DNA of 64,000 bases. Source: an uncultured Altererythrobacter sp. (GTDB lineage: Bacteria; Pseudomonadota; Alphaproteobacteria; Sphingomonadales; Sphingomonadaceae). The stretch spans positions 310,001 to 374,000 of the forward strand of contig CAJXNC010000002.1 in NCBI GenBank assembly GCA_913056125.1, in the 5' to 3' direction. Of this stretch, positions 46,271-56,187 are shown one piece after another. Positions within the stretch are counted from its first letter, which is position 1; the number at the start of each line of letters is the position of its first letter. The translations under genes and the position numbers were made by a program. The notes under the pieces were generated by a model. The model had not been told where the DNA came from and made no database searches. It was given only the letters and a program-made list of their open reading frames with translations.

Positions 46271-46860
46271 TGCTGTTCCCACTCCATCCCGGTTTTGCCG
46301 AGACTAGATGTATCGGGACGTATCGCTCAAGCCCAGAACACGCGAAGTTGGCGGAAAACCGGGAAATTCTCGTATCCCTATGGGTGAGGATGCGGGTTGG
46401 GTGCGAAGTTTGACGGGCGATGCAGCTTGGCAACACCTGTCATGGCGATAAACGCCAACCCAAACGTTAACATATTGATATTTCTATATTTCCAAGGATT
46501 CTAATTGCGTCTGCAACGAAAACCTCCGGGTCCGTCCGTGGTTAATCCACATCCCGCCGCCATCTTTTCCCGGCAAAGGGCAAGTGAGTCACTAGACACC
46601 CCGAAGGCCACGGAATATGTCCGGAATCGCGCGGATACTTGTCGATTTGAACAGACGAGTCCGCTGGGGGAGGAATTACATGATTCAAGCGCAATCGAGC
46701 GCTGATCAACGACTGGTCTTCCCGACCTGTCGTGTTGCTTTTCCCCCGAACCGATTCAGCCGCCAATCCTAAGGCGCCCTTGAGGCACCTCAGGCAAGCG
46801 GAAGAATGTCAAATCGCGGCGGCGCGTGAGCTGTCGCGTTCACTGTGAAGGGAGCACAAA
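46271..46860. other. 590-base regulatory gap before the TonB receptor
   Basis: The longest non-coding stretch in the window. It holds an AT-rich patch (46466-46505), GTATCG direct repeats near 46311-46325 close to the marR-like start, a GTGG/CCAC dyad around TTAAT (46538-46550), and one small ORF with a strong ribosome site (46680). A long leader for the receptor mRNA, or operators for the divergent regulator, would explain its size. No riboswitch was recognised. Confidence 0.45.
46680..46772 (+). CDS. possible 30-residue leader ORF
   Basis: ATG at 46680 follows GGGGGAGGAA at ideal spacing, and the frame runs 30 codons to TAA, ending about 88 bases before the TonB receptor GTG. The product (starting MIQAQSSADQ, ending FPPNRFSRQS) has no recognisable domain. 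It could be a regulatory leader peptide; chance is also possible in GC-rich DNA. Confidence 0.25.
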   Translation: MIQAQSSADQRLVFPTCRVAFPPNRFSRQS

Positions 46861-49800
46861 GTGAGGAGTTTTACTGATAAGCAGGCCTTCAAGGCCTTGC
46901 TGCTGGCCGGTGGGGCCAGCATGTGCATGGTGTCGATGCCGGCATATGCACAGGATGGAGCCGATGAGGACGATGACGATAGCCGCATCGTTGTTACCGG
47001 CTCGCGCATTCAGCGCCAGGACTATGAGTCCAACAGCCCGGTTGTTACGCTGGACGAAGAATTCTTCCAGTCGTCTTCGACCGCAGCTGTCGAGCAGCAG
47101 CTCAACAAGCTGCCGCAGTTCGTTGTCTCGCAGTCCTCGACCGCGTCGAACAACAGCGAATCCGGCCTGCTGCCTGCTGGTGGCGACATTCAGCCGTCCG
47201 CAACCAACACCCCGGGTGCAGCAACCATCTCGCTGCGCGGTGTCGGTGCAAACCGTACCCTGGTTCTGATCGACGGCCGTCGCGGCACGCCGACAAACGC
47301 TTCGGGTTCAGTCGACGTCTCGATGATCCCTTCGGCCGCTCTGGAGCGTGCTGAAATCATCTCCGGCGGTGCTTCGGCTACCTATGGTGCCGACGCTGTG
47401 GCCGGTGTGACCAACTTCATCCTGAAGGACAACTACGAGGGTCTCGAACTCGACGGTCAGTTTGGCATCAGCCAGGAAGGCGTCGGCTTCGAATACCAGA
47501 TCGGTGGTATTGTCGGTGCCGACTTCGCGGATGGCCGCGGTAACGTCAGCTTCGCGATGTCGCTGAACACTCGTGAAGAAGTCTTCCAGCGTGACATGCC
47601 GTTCTACCAGGACCTCTGGGCGAATCCGGACACCACTTCTGGCGCAGCCTTCTGGCCGCACCGTCCGAGCATCAGCCTCGGTGGTGGTGCACTTCCTGCC
47701 AACGGCACCTGCGAAGTCTCTAACGGTGGTAGCGGCTGTTACCTGACCGAATACTTTGCTGCCCTGGGCGCCGATCCTGACGTGCCCAACAACTACGGCA
47801 CGATCTCGGTCAACGAAGACGGTTCGCTCTTCATCCCCGGTTCGGCCTTCTCGAACAACTACGATGCACGTGGCGGTTTCATCAACTACCAGCCTTGGCC
47901 GGAAGCTGATGACGGCTTCTTCTACAAGAACACGTCTGTCGGCCGTTCGGTTGGCGTGAATGCCATGACCCCGCTGACGGTCCCGACCGACCGTTACAAC
48001 TTCCTTGGTCGTGGTAATTACGAAATCAATGACTGGATCGGCGTGTTCGGTTCGGCCATGTTCAGCCACACCACTACGCACACCATCCAGGAAGGCGGTA
48101 TCATTACCTTCGGTAACGATATCATCATTCCTTATGGCAATGAGCGCTTCAGTGGCACCGCGAACTACGTGTTCGAAACGTTCGAAAATCCGTACGTTCC
48201 GCCTTCCTTCCTGGAAATCAACACGCAGGTTCCGCGTTGGTACGATGACGCGATGACCGATCCGGTTCTCGACCCCGTGACCGGTGACCAGTTGTTCACG
48301 ACTGAGACCAGCTATATTTCGAACCCCGCGTTCGAAGCCATCTATAGCGGTATCCTGAACTGTGCGACGCCTGGCCATGCGGACTACAACCCGACCGGTT
48401 GTACCAATACGGAAGCGTTCCAGCAGGTCATCCCGAGCGATATCCGGAACCTCCTGGATGCTCGTCCAAACCCGAACGGCGACATCACGCTCTTCGGCTA
48501 CCTGCCGCTTCCGCGCGAAACCTTCGGCGACACCCGTGTCTATCAGATGACGGGCGGTCTCGAAGGCTCTATCCCGGGCACCGACTGGACCTGGGAAGCC
48601 TTCGTCAGCCACGGTATCTCGCAGACCCTGTCGCGCCAGACCGGTATGTACTCGCTTGAGCGTGCACGTGCCGTCTTCGCCTCGCCGAACTTCGGCCAGG
48701 GATTCGAAGCCACGGGTAACCAGAACGGTGGTGGCGGTCTTCGTGTCGGCTTCGGCGCATCGACCGGTACCTGTGAAACCGGCCTGAACTACTTCGGCGC
48801 CTATTCCGGTGTGTCGAACGACTGTTTCGAAGCCATCTCGGCCGATAACAACACCCGTTCGACCAGCCGTCAGACCATTGCTGAAGCCAACCTTCAGGGT
48901 GGACTGTTCGAACTTCCGGCTGGCCAGCTTCGTTTCGCGGCTGGTGCGTCCTATCGTGAACAGCGTTTCTCGTTCAACATCGAGACGCTGAGCTCGGCAG
49001 GCCGTTCGTTCAATGACTCGATCCTGGGTATCTACCCGGGCACGAACATGGAGAATGTCGGTTACGACGTTCACGAAGTCTATGGCGAGTTGCTGATCCC
49101 TGTTCTGGCAGACCTCCCCTTCATCGAGGAATTTAACCTCGAAGTCGGTGGCCGTATGTCCGATTACACCAGCTCGGGCACCAGCTACACGTTCAAGATC
49201 CTCGGTGACTGGCGTGTGACTGACTGGCTGCGCATCCGTGGCGGCTTCAACCGCGCTGAGCGTACGCCGAACATCGCCGAACTTCTGCTTGCTCCGCAGC
49301 AGTCCTTCGGTACCGACCCGATCGGTGACGCATGTTCGACCCGTCACTTCGCTGCTTCGTCGGCTAACCCGGACAACAATCCGGATTACCTGGACGTGAT
49401 GGCCGTCTGTCTTGCTCTCATGGAGCGTGACAATGATGGCGTCTACGTGCCGGTAACGGACGAGAACAGCTACTACGCTGCAGGTCAGGAAACTGCCCGT
49501 CAGCCGACCGGTGGCGGCTTCAGCTTCGCCTACTCGGTGGGTAACCAGTACTATCGTGAGAATATCGACGCTTCCGCCCCGGTTCTGGGTCCGGAAACGG
49601 CCGATACCTGGACGCTTGGTGCTGTTATCCAGGGCCCGACGGCAACTGGTCCGCTCTCGCGGCTTAACCTGACGGTTGACTACTTCAACATCAAGATCAA
49701 GGACCCGATCGGTCGCCAGCTGGCGGGCGGTATTGTCCTCCAGTGTATCAGCCCGACCTACAACCCGTCTGTTGCCGGTGTTGCATCCGGGGCTTCTTCG

Positions 49801-50517
49801 CCGGAAGATCTTGACGATGCCGCAATCCGTGCAGCTGCACAGGCGGCAATTGCCAACTCGACCTGTCCGCTGGTTCCGCGTAACCCGACGAACAGCGAAG
49901 GTGGCCAGAACGGTCAGCTGGTTGGTGCCGATGTCATCGGTACCTACCTGAACGATGGTGAAATCCGCCTGTCCGGTATCGACGCAAACCTCAGCTGGGG
50001 TATCGATGCTGGTCCGGGTACGATCTTCACCAGCCTGGCGATGAACTACATGATCAACTTCGAGCTGCAGGCCTTCGCTGGTCAGCCGTTCATCGATTAT
50101 GTGGGCACGACCGGCACCAACATCCTTGGTGTCAACTCGGGTTCGTCGTTCGAATATCGTATCTTCGGTACGCTTGGATACTCCTGGGGCCCTGCGAACA
50201 TCTCGCTGCAGTGGAACCACATCCCGCGCACCGACGACGTGTCGAACGCCAACTTCCTGAACGGTCTGTCGGCTACGCCTTCGGAACTCACGGGTCTCCC
50301 GGCGTACAACCTGTTCTCGCTCAACGGCAGCTATCAGGTGAACGATGTCCTGCGCCTGCGCATGGGTATCGACAACCTGTTCAACAAGGCTCCGCCGCTG
50401 TCGAACAAGGATCGCAACTTCGATCCTTCGGCTGGCGAACTGGAAGGTGGCAGCTACTCGCTGTTCCACGACGTCCAGGGCCGTCGTTTCTCCTTCGGTG
50501 CGAACCTCCAGTTCTAA
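46861..50517 (+). CDS. TonB-dependent outer-membrane receptor, large
   Basis: Outer-membrane beta-barrel of 1218 residues, GTG start with GAAGGGAG upstream. The signal peptide ends MPAYAQ and is followed by an acidic stretch and the TonB-box-like SRIVVTGSRI. Plug domain features: STAAVEQQLNKLPQFV, SLRGVGANRTLVLIDGRR and GGASATYGADAVAGVTNF. The barrel ends with the sorting aromatic in FSFGANLQF. Codons favour GGT, CGT and GTT, unlike most neighbours, which suggests strong expression. Substrate is unknown; this size class in sphingomonads often imports glycans, peptides or siderophores. Confidence 0.92.
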   Translation: MRSFTDKQAFKALLLAGGASMCMVSMPAYAQDGADEDDDDSRIVVTGSRIQRQDYESNSPVVTLDEEFFQSSSTAAVEQQLNKLPQFVVSQSSTASNNSESGLLPAGGDIQPSATNTPGAATISLRGVGANRTLVLIDGRRGTPTNASGSVDVSMIPSAALERAEIISGGASATYGADAVAGVTNFILKDNYEGLELDGQFGISQEGVGFEYQIGGIVGADFADGRGNVSFAMSLNTREEVFQRDMPFYQDLWANPDTTSGAAFWPHRPSISLGGGALPANGTCEVSNGGSGCYLTEYFAALGADPDVPNNYGTISVNEDGSLFIPGSAFSNNYDARGGFINYQPWPEADDGFFYKNTSVGRSVGVNAMTPLTVPTDRYNFLGRGNYEINDWIGVFGSAMFSHTTTHTIQEGGIITFGNDIIIPYGNERFSGTANYVFETFENPYVPPSFLEINTQVPRWYDDAMTDPVLDPVTGDQLFTTETSYISNPAFEAIYSGILNCATPGHADYNPTGCTNTEAFQQVIPSDIRNLLDARPNPNGDITLFGYLPLPRETFGDTRVYQMTGGLEGSIPGTDWTWEAFVSHGISQTLSRQTGMYSLERARAVFASPNFGQGFEATGNQNGGGGLRVGFGASTGTCETGLNYFGAYSGVSNDCFEAISADNNTRSTSRQTIAEANLQGGLFELPAGQLRFAAGASYREQRFSFNIETLSSAGRSFNDSILGIYPGTNMENVGYDVHEVYGELLIPVLADLPFIEEFNLEVGGRMSDYTSSGTSYTFKILGDWRVTDWLRIRGGFNRAERTPNIAELLLAPQQSFGTDPIGDACSTRHFAASSANPDNNPDYLDVMAVCLALMERDNDGVYVPVTDENSYYAAGQETARQPTGGGFSFAYSVGNQYYRENIDASAPVLGPETADTWTLGAVIQGPTATGPLSRLNLTVDYFNIKIKDPIGRQLAGGIVLQCISPTYNPSVAGVASGASSPEDLDDAAIRAAAQAAIANSTCPLVPRNPTNSEGGQNGQLVGADVIGTYLNDGEIRLSGIDANLSWGIDAGPGTIFTSLAMNYMINFELQAFAGQPFIDYVGTTGTNILGVNSGSSFEYRIFGTLGYSWGPANISLQWNHIPRTDDVSNANFLNGLSATPSELTGLPAYNLFSLNGSYQVNDVLRLRMGIDNLFNKAPPLSNKDRNFDPSAGELEGGSYSLFHDVQGRRFSFGANLQF

Positions 50518-50545
50518 TCGAAGGGCGAAAGCCAAGAAAAGATTG

Positions 50546-50576
50546 GGGCCTCTCCTTCGGGAGGGGCCCTTTTCTT
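50546..50576 (+). terminator. rho-independent terminator after the TonB receptor
   Basis: GGGCCTCTCC and GGAGGGGCCC pair (one wobble) around the stable TTCG tetraloop and are followed by TTTTCTT. It starts about 28 bases after the receptor stop. A strong terminator fits a highly expressed gene. Confidence 0.8.
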
Positions 50577-50657
50577 ATGTCCGAAACACAGGCACCGCCT
50601 GCACTGGACAGCCCCCTTCCCCTTCGGCATCACCGGGGGAAAGAGGGAGAAGAACAG

Positions 50658-51647
50658 ATGACGCGCGTGATGCGATTTCACAAAACGGGTGGCCCTGAAG
50701 TCCTGCAGATCGACGACATGGAACTCGCTGTTCCGGCGCCTGGGGAAGTCCGCATCAAGGTCTCAGCCGTGGGCCTCAATCGGGCCGAAGCGATGTACCG
50801 CGCGGGCAAATATCCAGTACAACCCCAACTCCCCAGCCTGATCGGGTATGAAGGCGTCGGCACGGTGCTGGCACTTGGCGAAGGCGTGACCGACTATGTA
50901 GAGGGTGATCGTGTCTGCATATTGCCCATGATCAGTCAGGGCGATTGGGGCATTTGGGCTGATGAAGCCAATGTCCCTTCCCGCATCCTTCTCCCTGCGC
51001 CTTCCATGCTCGATGATGTGCAGGCTGCTGCGATCTGGATGCAGTATATGACGGCCTACGCGGTCTATGAGGTCGCAAATGTCGGCCCGAACGACGCAGC
51101 GATCATCCCGGCCGCTTCATCCAGCGTTGGCCTGGCTGCCATCCAGCTGTGCAACTGGGCCGGTGCGGTACCGATTGCCGCCACGCGGACAAGTGCAAAG
51201 GCACAGGAACTCAGGGAATTGGGCGCAGCGCATGTCATCGCCACACAGGAGGAAGACCTGGTGGCGCGCGTGATGGAAATCACCGATGGCAAGGGAGCCC
51301 GATGCGCATTCGATCCTGTCGGTGGCCCCTACGTGGATACCCTCGCCCAGGCACTGGCACCACGAGGCATATTGTTCGTCTATGGAGGTCTTAGCGGCGA
51401 ACCGACGCCCTATCCGCACTGGCCAATGGCCTTTAAGGGCTGTTCCATGCGGGGATGGGTGGCGAGCGAGATCTGGAACCACCCACACCGCTTCAAGGCA
51501 GCGCAGGAAAAAATCCTCGCCGGCCTTGCCAATGGCAGGTTGTCACCTGTCATCGCCAGGACCTTTGACGGACTGGAATCACTTCCCGAGGCCAATGCCT
51601 TCCTCGAATCGAACCAGCAGGTCGGCAAGGTGGTTGTGCGCTTCTGA
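50658..51647 (+). CDS. zinc-independent quinone reductase-like MDR oxidoreductase
   Basis: Medium-chain dehydrogenase/reductase of 329 residues, quinone-reductase (QOR) branch. LNRAEAMYRAGKYPVQPQLP and SLIGYEGVGTVLALGEGV form the N-terminal GroES-like domain. The NADPH-binding loop is AASSSVGLAAIQL, and LGAAHVIATQEEDL follows. No zinc-ligand cysteine set is seen. The ATG has GGGAGAAG upstream. It lies behind the TonB receptor terminator, so it is transcribed separately or by read-through. Substrate unknown. Confidence 0.85.
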   Translation: MTRVMRFHKTGGPEVLQIDDMELAVPAPGEVRIKVSAVGLNRAEAMYRAGKYPVQPQLPSLIGYEGVGTVLALGEGVTDYVEGDRVCILPMISQGDWGIWADEANVPSRILLPAPSMLDDVQAAAIWMQYMTAYAVYEVANVGPNDAAIIPAASSSVGLAAIQLCNWAGAVPIAATRTSAKAQELRELGAAHVIATQEEDLVARVMEITDGKGARCAFDPVGGPYVDTLAQALAPRGILFVYGGLSGEPTPYPHWPMAFKGCSMRGWVASEIWNHPHRFKAAQEKILAGLANGRLSPVIARTFDGLESLPEANAFLESNQQVGKVVVRF

Positions 51648-51672
51648 GCACTTGCCTAAATGGCCATCGGAT

Positions 51673-51749
51673 GCGCCCGTAGCTCAGCAGGATAGAGCAT
51701 CGGATTCCTAATCCGGGGGCCACAGGTTCGAATCCTGTCGGGCGCACCA
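51673..51749 (+). tRNA. tRNA-Arg (anticodon CCT)
   Basis: A 77-nt cloverleaf reads cleanly: acceptor GCGCCCG with CGGGCGC, D-arm GCTC and GAGC, anticodon stem CGGAT with loop TTCCTAA, so anticodon CCT (reads AGG), and T-arm ACAGG, TTCGAAT, CCTGT. The CCA end is encoded. A low-usage arginine codon tRNA of this type is a common single-copy gene. Confidence 0.95.
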
Positions 51750-51892
51750 TTTCTGACATTCCTCACTGCCATCCCCGTCGCCGGGCCCTGTCCCGCTGCA
51801 GACCGACTGCGGGTGCGCAGTAGCGCATGCGAACATCGCAGATTGCGGCCGTGCGGTCCCCTATGCGCTGAGGCCGCCTTGAGAAAACACAG

Positions 51893-52375
51893 CTAGTTCA
51901 GTGATTTCGGTGGAGCGACGGGAAATGGCAGTGGCGCGACGTCGATCCCTTCATCGACCAGCTTCTGCGCCTCTTCCAGGCTTGCTTCACCATGGATCGC
52001 CTCGGCATCGCGCTCCCCATAATGCATGGCGCGTGCATCCTCGGCAAAGCTCTTGCCAACCCACTTGCTGTCCTTGAGCGCAGCCTTCTGCGCTTCGGCC
52101 AGCTTGACGAGCGCCTGTTCGACTTCCGGTGTAACCGGGACATTGCTCATCGAACGAGCATGTGGCGCAGAAGGCTGAGCAACTGCAGGCTGCTCAGAGC
52201 GCTGGTTACCCTTCTTGCCGACGGCCGGTGCCATGGGCGCCTTTACCACCTCATCGCAACCGCATTGTGGACAAGTGAGCAGGCGCCGTTCCTTCTGCGA
52301 CGCGAAGTCTCCTGTCGAAGCGAACCAGCCCTCGAATCTGTGGCCATTGGCGCAGGAAAGGTCGAAAACGATCAT
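51893..52375 (-). CDS. DUF1178 family protein
   Basis: Protein of 160 residues. The N-terminal zinc-ribbon-like part, MIVFDLSCANGHRFEGWF, carries the first cysteine, and CPQCGCDEVVKAPMAP the others. The C-terminal helical part has AEDARAMHYGERDAEAIHG, the most conserved DUF1178 block. Function unknown. Its ATG overlaps the nitrilase stop as ATGA. The order glutaredoxin-nitrilase-DUF1178 is conserved in alphaproteobacteria, which hints at a role in thiol or metabolite repair. Confidence 0.88.
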   Translation of the reverse strand: MIVFDLSCANGHRFEGWFASTGDFASQKERRLLTCPQCGCDEVVKAPMAPAVGKKGNQRSEQPAVAQPSAPHARSMSNVPVTPEVEQALVKLAEAQKAALKDSKWVGKSFAEDARAMHYGERDAEAIHGEASLEEAQKLVDEGIDVAPLPFPVAPPKSLN

Positions 52376-53199
52376 TGCGCCGTGGAATTAGGGATTTTGC
52401 GGCGGTTGGCAAGGCTCGGCAGCTGGCTGCGGATTTTCGAAATCCGTCCCGGGTCTATGTTCGCAAATCCCAATCTCGGACCCTCGCCACCAAGATCGAG
52501 CAGGATATCGCCCCACGGATCGACGGCCAGGCTATGTCCATAAGTCTCCCGTCCATCCTCATGCTTGCCGACCTGTGCAGCAGAGAGAACGTAGGCGCTC
52601 GCCTCGATTGCCCGAGCACGCTGAAGAACATGCCAATGAGCCTGTCCGGTTGGCACGGTGAAGGCAGCCGGAATTGCGATCAAATCGCAGGCCCTGCGGC
52701 CAAGTTCCTCGAACAGCGCCGGAAAACGGATATCATAGCAGATCGTCAGGCCGAGCAGGCCCAGCGGCGTTGCGACGGTCACGACCTTTTCGCCCGCCTG
52801 ATAGGCTGCGGACTCGCGCCAGCTTTCACCCGTATCGAGTTCGACATCGAACATGTGCATCTTGTCGTAGGATGCGGCGATATTGCCCCGGTCATCAATG
52901 ACGAAGGCGCGATTGGCCCATTTGCCCTGCTCGTTCTCCACGGCAAGCGATCCCAGCGCCGCCCAGATTCCGTGCTTCGCTGCGGCTTCCCGTACGGTTG
53001 CAAGGACGAGATCCTTGTCCGGCGTCACGATCTTGCCGGAGGCGCGCTTCCGGTCGCGATCGAGCAGGCCGCACATTTCCGGCGTAAAGAGCATAGCCGC
53101 CCCGCCTGCCCTCGCCTCGGCCATAGCAGCGGTGATCGTCGCGACATTGGCGGCAGGATCGATCCCACTGGTCATCTGCAATATGGCTGCACGCCCCAT
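52372..53199 (-). CDS. carbon-nitrogen hydrolase, Nit1-type amidase
   Basis: Nitrilase-superfamily amidase of 275 residues. The Glu-Lys-Cys triad is visible: Glu in FTPEMCG (about 41), Lys in YDKMHMFDV (about 112) and Cys in TICYDIRFP (about 150). It is closest in style to Nit1, which repairs deaminated glutathione, and that fits the neighbouring glutaredoxin (inference). The ATG giving MGRAAILQMTSG is chosen; it lies two bases after the grxC stop. Confidence 0.88.
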   Translation of the reverse strand: MGRAAILQMTSGIDPAANVATITAAMAEARAGGAAMLFTPEMCGLLDRDRKRASGKIVTPDKDLVLATVREAAAKHGIWAALGSLAVENEQGKWANRAFVIDDRGNIAASYDKMHMFDVELDTGESWRESAAYQAGEKVVTVATPLGLLGLTICYDIRFPALFEELGRRACDLIAIPAAFTVPTGQAHWHVLQRARAIEASAYVLSAAQVGKHEDGRETYGHSLAVDPWGDILLDLGGEGPRLGFANIDPGRISKIRSQLPSLANRRKIPNSTAQ

Positions 53200-53201
53200 T
53201 C

Positions 53202-53465
53202 TCAAAGCCCCAGCAAAGCGTCCAGCTTTCCGTCGCGCTCGAGCGCGGCCAGCTCGTCGGAACCGCCAATGGCTACGTCGTCGATAAAGATCTGCGGCAC
53301 GGTCATGGCATCAGGCTTGCGGTCAAGCATTTCGCGCCGTTTCTCGCCCCCGAGTGTGATGTCGTATTCGACATAAGCGACACCCTTGGAATCGAGCAGA
53401 CGTTTCGCCCGATAGCAATAGCCGCAATACATCTTGCTGTAGATTTCGACCTTGGGACTACTCAA
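53202..53465 (-). CDS. grxC: glutaredoxin 3
   Basis: Dithiol glutaredoxin of 87 residues with active site CGYC (YSKMYCGYCYRAKRLL), the TVPQIF cis-proline block and the GGSDEL glutathione-binding end. The start is TTG, the only codon that keeps the family N-terminus PKVEIYSK. AAAGGATAATCAGG upstream supplies the ribosome site. It is the first gene of the grxC-nitrilase-DUF1178 operon and diverges from hsp20, 36 bases from the latter's predicted -35. Confidence 0.9.
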   Translation of the reverse strand: MSSPKVEIYSKMYCGYCYRAKRLLDSKGVAYVEYDITLGGEKRREMLDRKPDAMTVPQIFIDDVAIGGSDELAALERDGKLDALLGL

Positions 53466-53501
53466 ACCTGATTATCCTTTTTTTCCAGTGCATTGCACCC
53501 C

Positions 53502-53529
53502 CTTGAAATGCGGGAATTGATGCATATTT
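53502..53529 (+). promoter_or_regulatory. sigma-32 (RpoH)-type heat-shock promoter of hsp20
   Basis: CTTGAAA (53502-53508), a 14-base spacer and CATATTT (53523-53529). The -35 matches the sigma-32 consensus fully and the -10 differs from the alphaproteobacterial CYTATNT by one base. Transcription would begin near 53537, about 89 bases before the ATG. Confidence 0.7.
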
Positions 53530-53536
53530 TCAATGT

Positions 53537-53625
53537 GCCGGAGCGCAAGGCGCAAAGGCAAAACGGGGCGCCGACATCGGGTCCCAATGTACATTCAAAT
53601 TGCTCAGAAGAGGATTTGTTTCATT
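53537..53625 (+). promoter_or_regulatory. ROSE-like RNA thermometer in the hsp20 5' UTR
   Basis: The 3'-most hairpin masks the ribosome site. CAAA (53596-53599), bulged U53600, UGCUC (53601-53605), loop AGAA, then GAGGA (53610-53614) and UUUG (53615-53618). It contains the UUGCU signature and places G53602 opposite G53613, the G-G mismatch known from ROSE elements. Upstream, GGCGC with GCGCC and ACAT with ATGT can form further hairpins, as in multi-stem ROSE leaders. Heat would melt the stem and free AGGA, 11 bases before the ATG. Confidence 0.7.
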
Positions 53626-54093
53626 ATGACTCGTCTTGATTTTACTCCTTATCGCCGTTCCACTGTTGGTTTCGACCGTCTTTTCGACCTTCTCGAAAAG
53701 CAGGCTCGCAATTCTGGCGGTGACAATTATCCCCCCTTCAATATCGAGCGTCGCGACGAAGATGCCTATCGCATCACGCTGGCCGTTGCCGGCTTCCGCC
53801 CGCAGGACATCGATATCACCGCACAGCAGAATCTCCTTGTTGTCCAGGGTCGCAAGCGCGACGAGGTGGCCGATGGCGAGATGCTCCATGTCGGTATTGC
53901 CAATCGCGGTTTCGAACGCCGCTTCGAACTGGCGGATTACGTGCGGGTCGAAAATGCCGACCTCGCCGATGGCTTGCTCGTGATCGATCTTGTCCGCGAA
54001 GTGCCCGAAGCGATGAAGCCCAAGAAAATCGCGATCGGCGGCTCGAAGCTCGAGGTTGTCGAGGGCAAGAAGGACGAGGCCGACGCGGCCTGA
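53626..54093 (+). CDS. small heat-shock protein, Hsp20/IbpA type
   Basis: Alpha-crystallin-type chaperone of 155 residues that holds unfolding proteins. The start MTRLDFTPYRRSTVGFDRLF is the class A rhizobial/IbpA-like N-terminus. The alpha-crystallin domain spans about 38-130 (YRITLAVAGFRPQDIDITAQ to DGLLVIDLVREVPEAMKPKKI), including the AxxxxGxL-like ending ADLADGLLVIDL. Control appears doubly thermal: a sigma-32-like promoter and a ROSE-like leader. Confidence 0.93.
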   Translation: MTRLDFTPYRRSTVGFDRLFDLLEKQARNSGGDNYPPFNIERRDEDAYRITLAVAGFRPQDIDITAQQNLLVVQGRKRDEVADGEMLHVGIANRGFERRFELADYVRVENADLADGLLVIDLVREVPEAMKPKKIAIGGSKLEVVEGKKDEADAA

Positions 54094-54447
54094 TCCTTCG
54101 AAATTTCATTTAGGTAGTTGAAAGTTATTGGGGGCGGGCCCGATCAAGGCACCGCCCCCTCGGCGCTTGGCGCCGACCTGCCATTAAGACTTGCTCTCCG
54201 GGTCGCAATAGAGAGCCTGCCCTGACGGCAAGGACAGTAATGGGGTGCGGCTCGGACTTTCCCTGTTTCCCCTGTGTAGCGCTCGGATCCAGCCCGGATC
54301 TCCGCATGACGCGCGCAGCGACTTCCAGCACGCAACTACCCGTTTCGATCCAAACTGGTGACGAATGATCGTTACGCTGCCTTGCGGGTACTACGCAAGG
54401 ATTTTTCCTACAATGAGTTGGTCGATCGTATAAATTAACGGAAATTG
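54094..54447. other. 354-base gap with strong secondary structure; possible ncRNA
   Basis: No convincing gene. Read on the plus strand, GGGGGCGG (54130) pairs with CCGCCCCC (54152), and TCGGCGC with GCGCCGA (54160-54176). Then CCATTA (54181) pairs with TAATGG (54238) and encloses GCTCTC/GAGAGC (54193/54211) and TGCC/GGCA (54218/54227), a three-way junction. GATCC/GGATC (54286-54300) follows. No T-tract marks an end on either strand, so orientation is unknown. A 68-codon frame on the minus strand (54125-54331) is open but unsupported. A hairpin-bearing CTTGCG...CGCAAG pair occurs near 54381-54399. Confidence 0.4.
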
Positions 54448-56145
<1,698 letters not shown>

Positions 56146-56187
56146 TCACCATTGATCCACTATCCCGGCATGCCAGGATGCATGATC

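Noticed and set aside
47308-50535. A 1075-codon open frame antisense to the TonB receptor gene
   Set aside because: It mirrors the receptor codon by codon and stays open because the receptor avoids TTA, CTA and TCA codons. The translation is Arg/Val/Thr-rich without domains or a ribosome site.
51750-51892. Integrated element attached to the tRNA-Arg 3' end
   Set aside because: No integrase, no repeat of the tRNA end and ordinary core genes follow.
54241-54275. RNase P RNA-like segment (GGGAAAGTCC on the minus strand)
   Set aside because: Only about ten bases resemble the conserved region. The matching P4 partner and the rest of the class A core are missing.
54125-54331. A 68-codon minus-strand gene
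   Set aside because: No good ribosome site, Arg/Gly-rich product without domain, and the sequence is better explained by paired RNA stems. Not excluded if found conserved.
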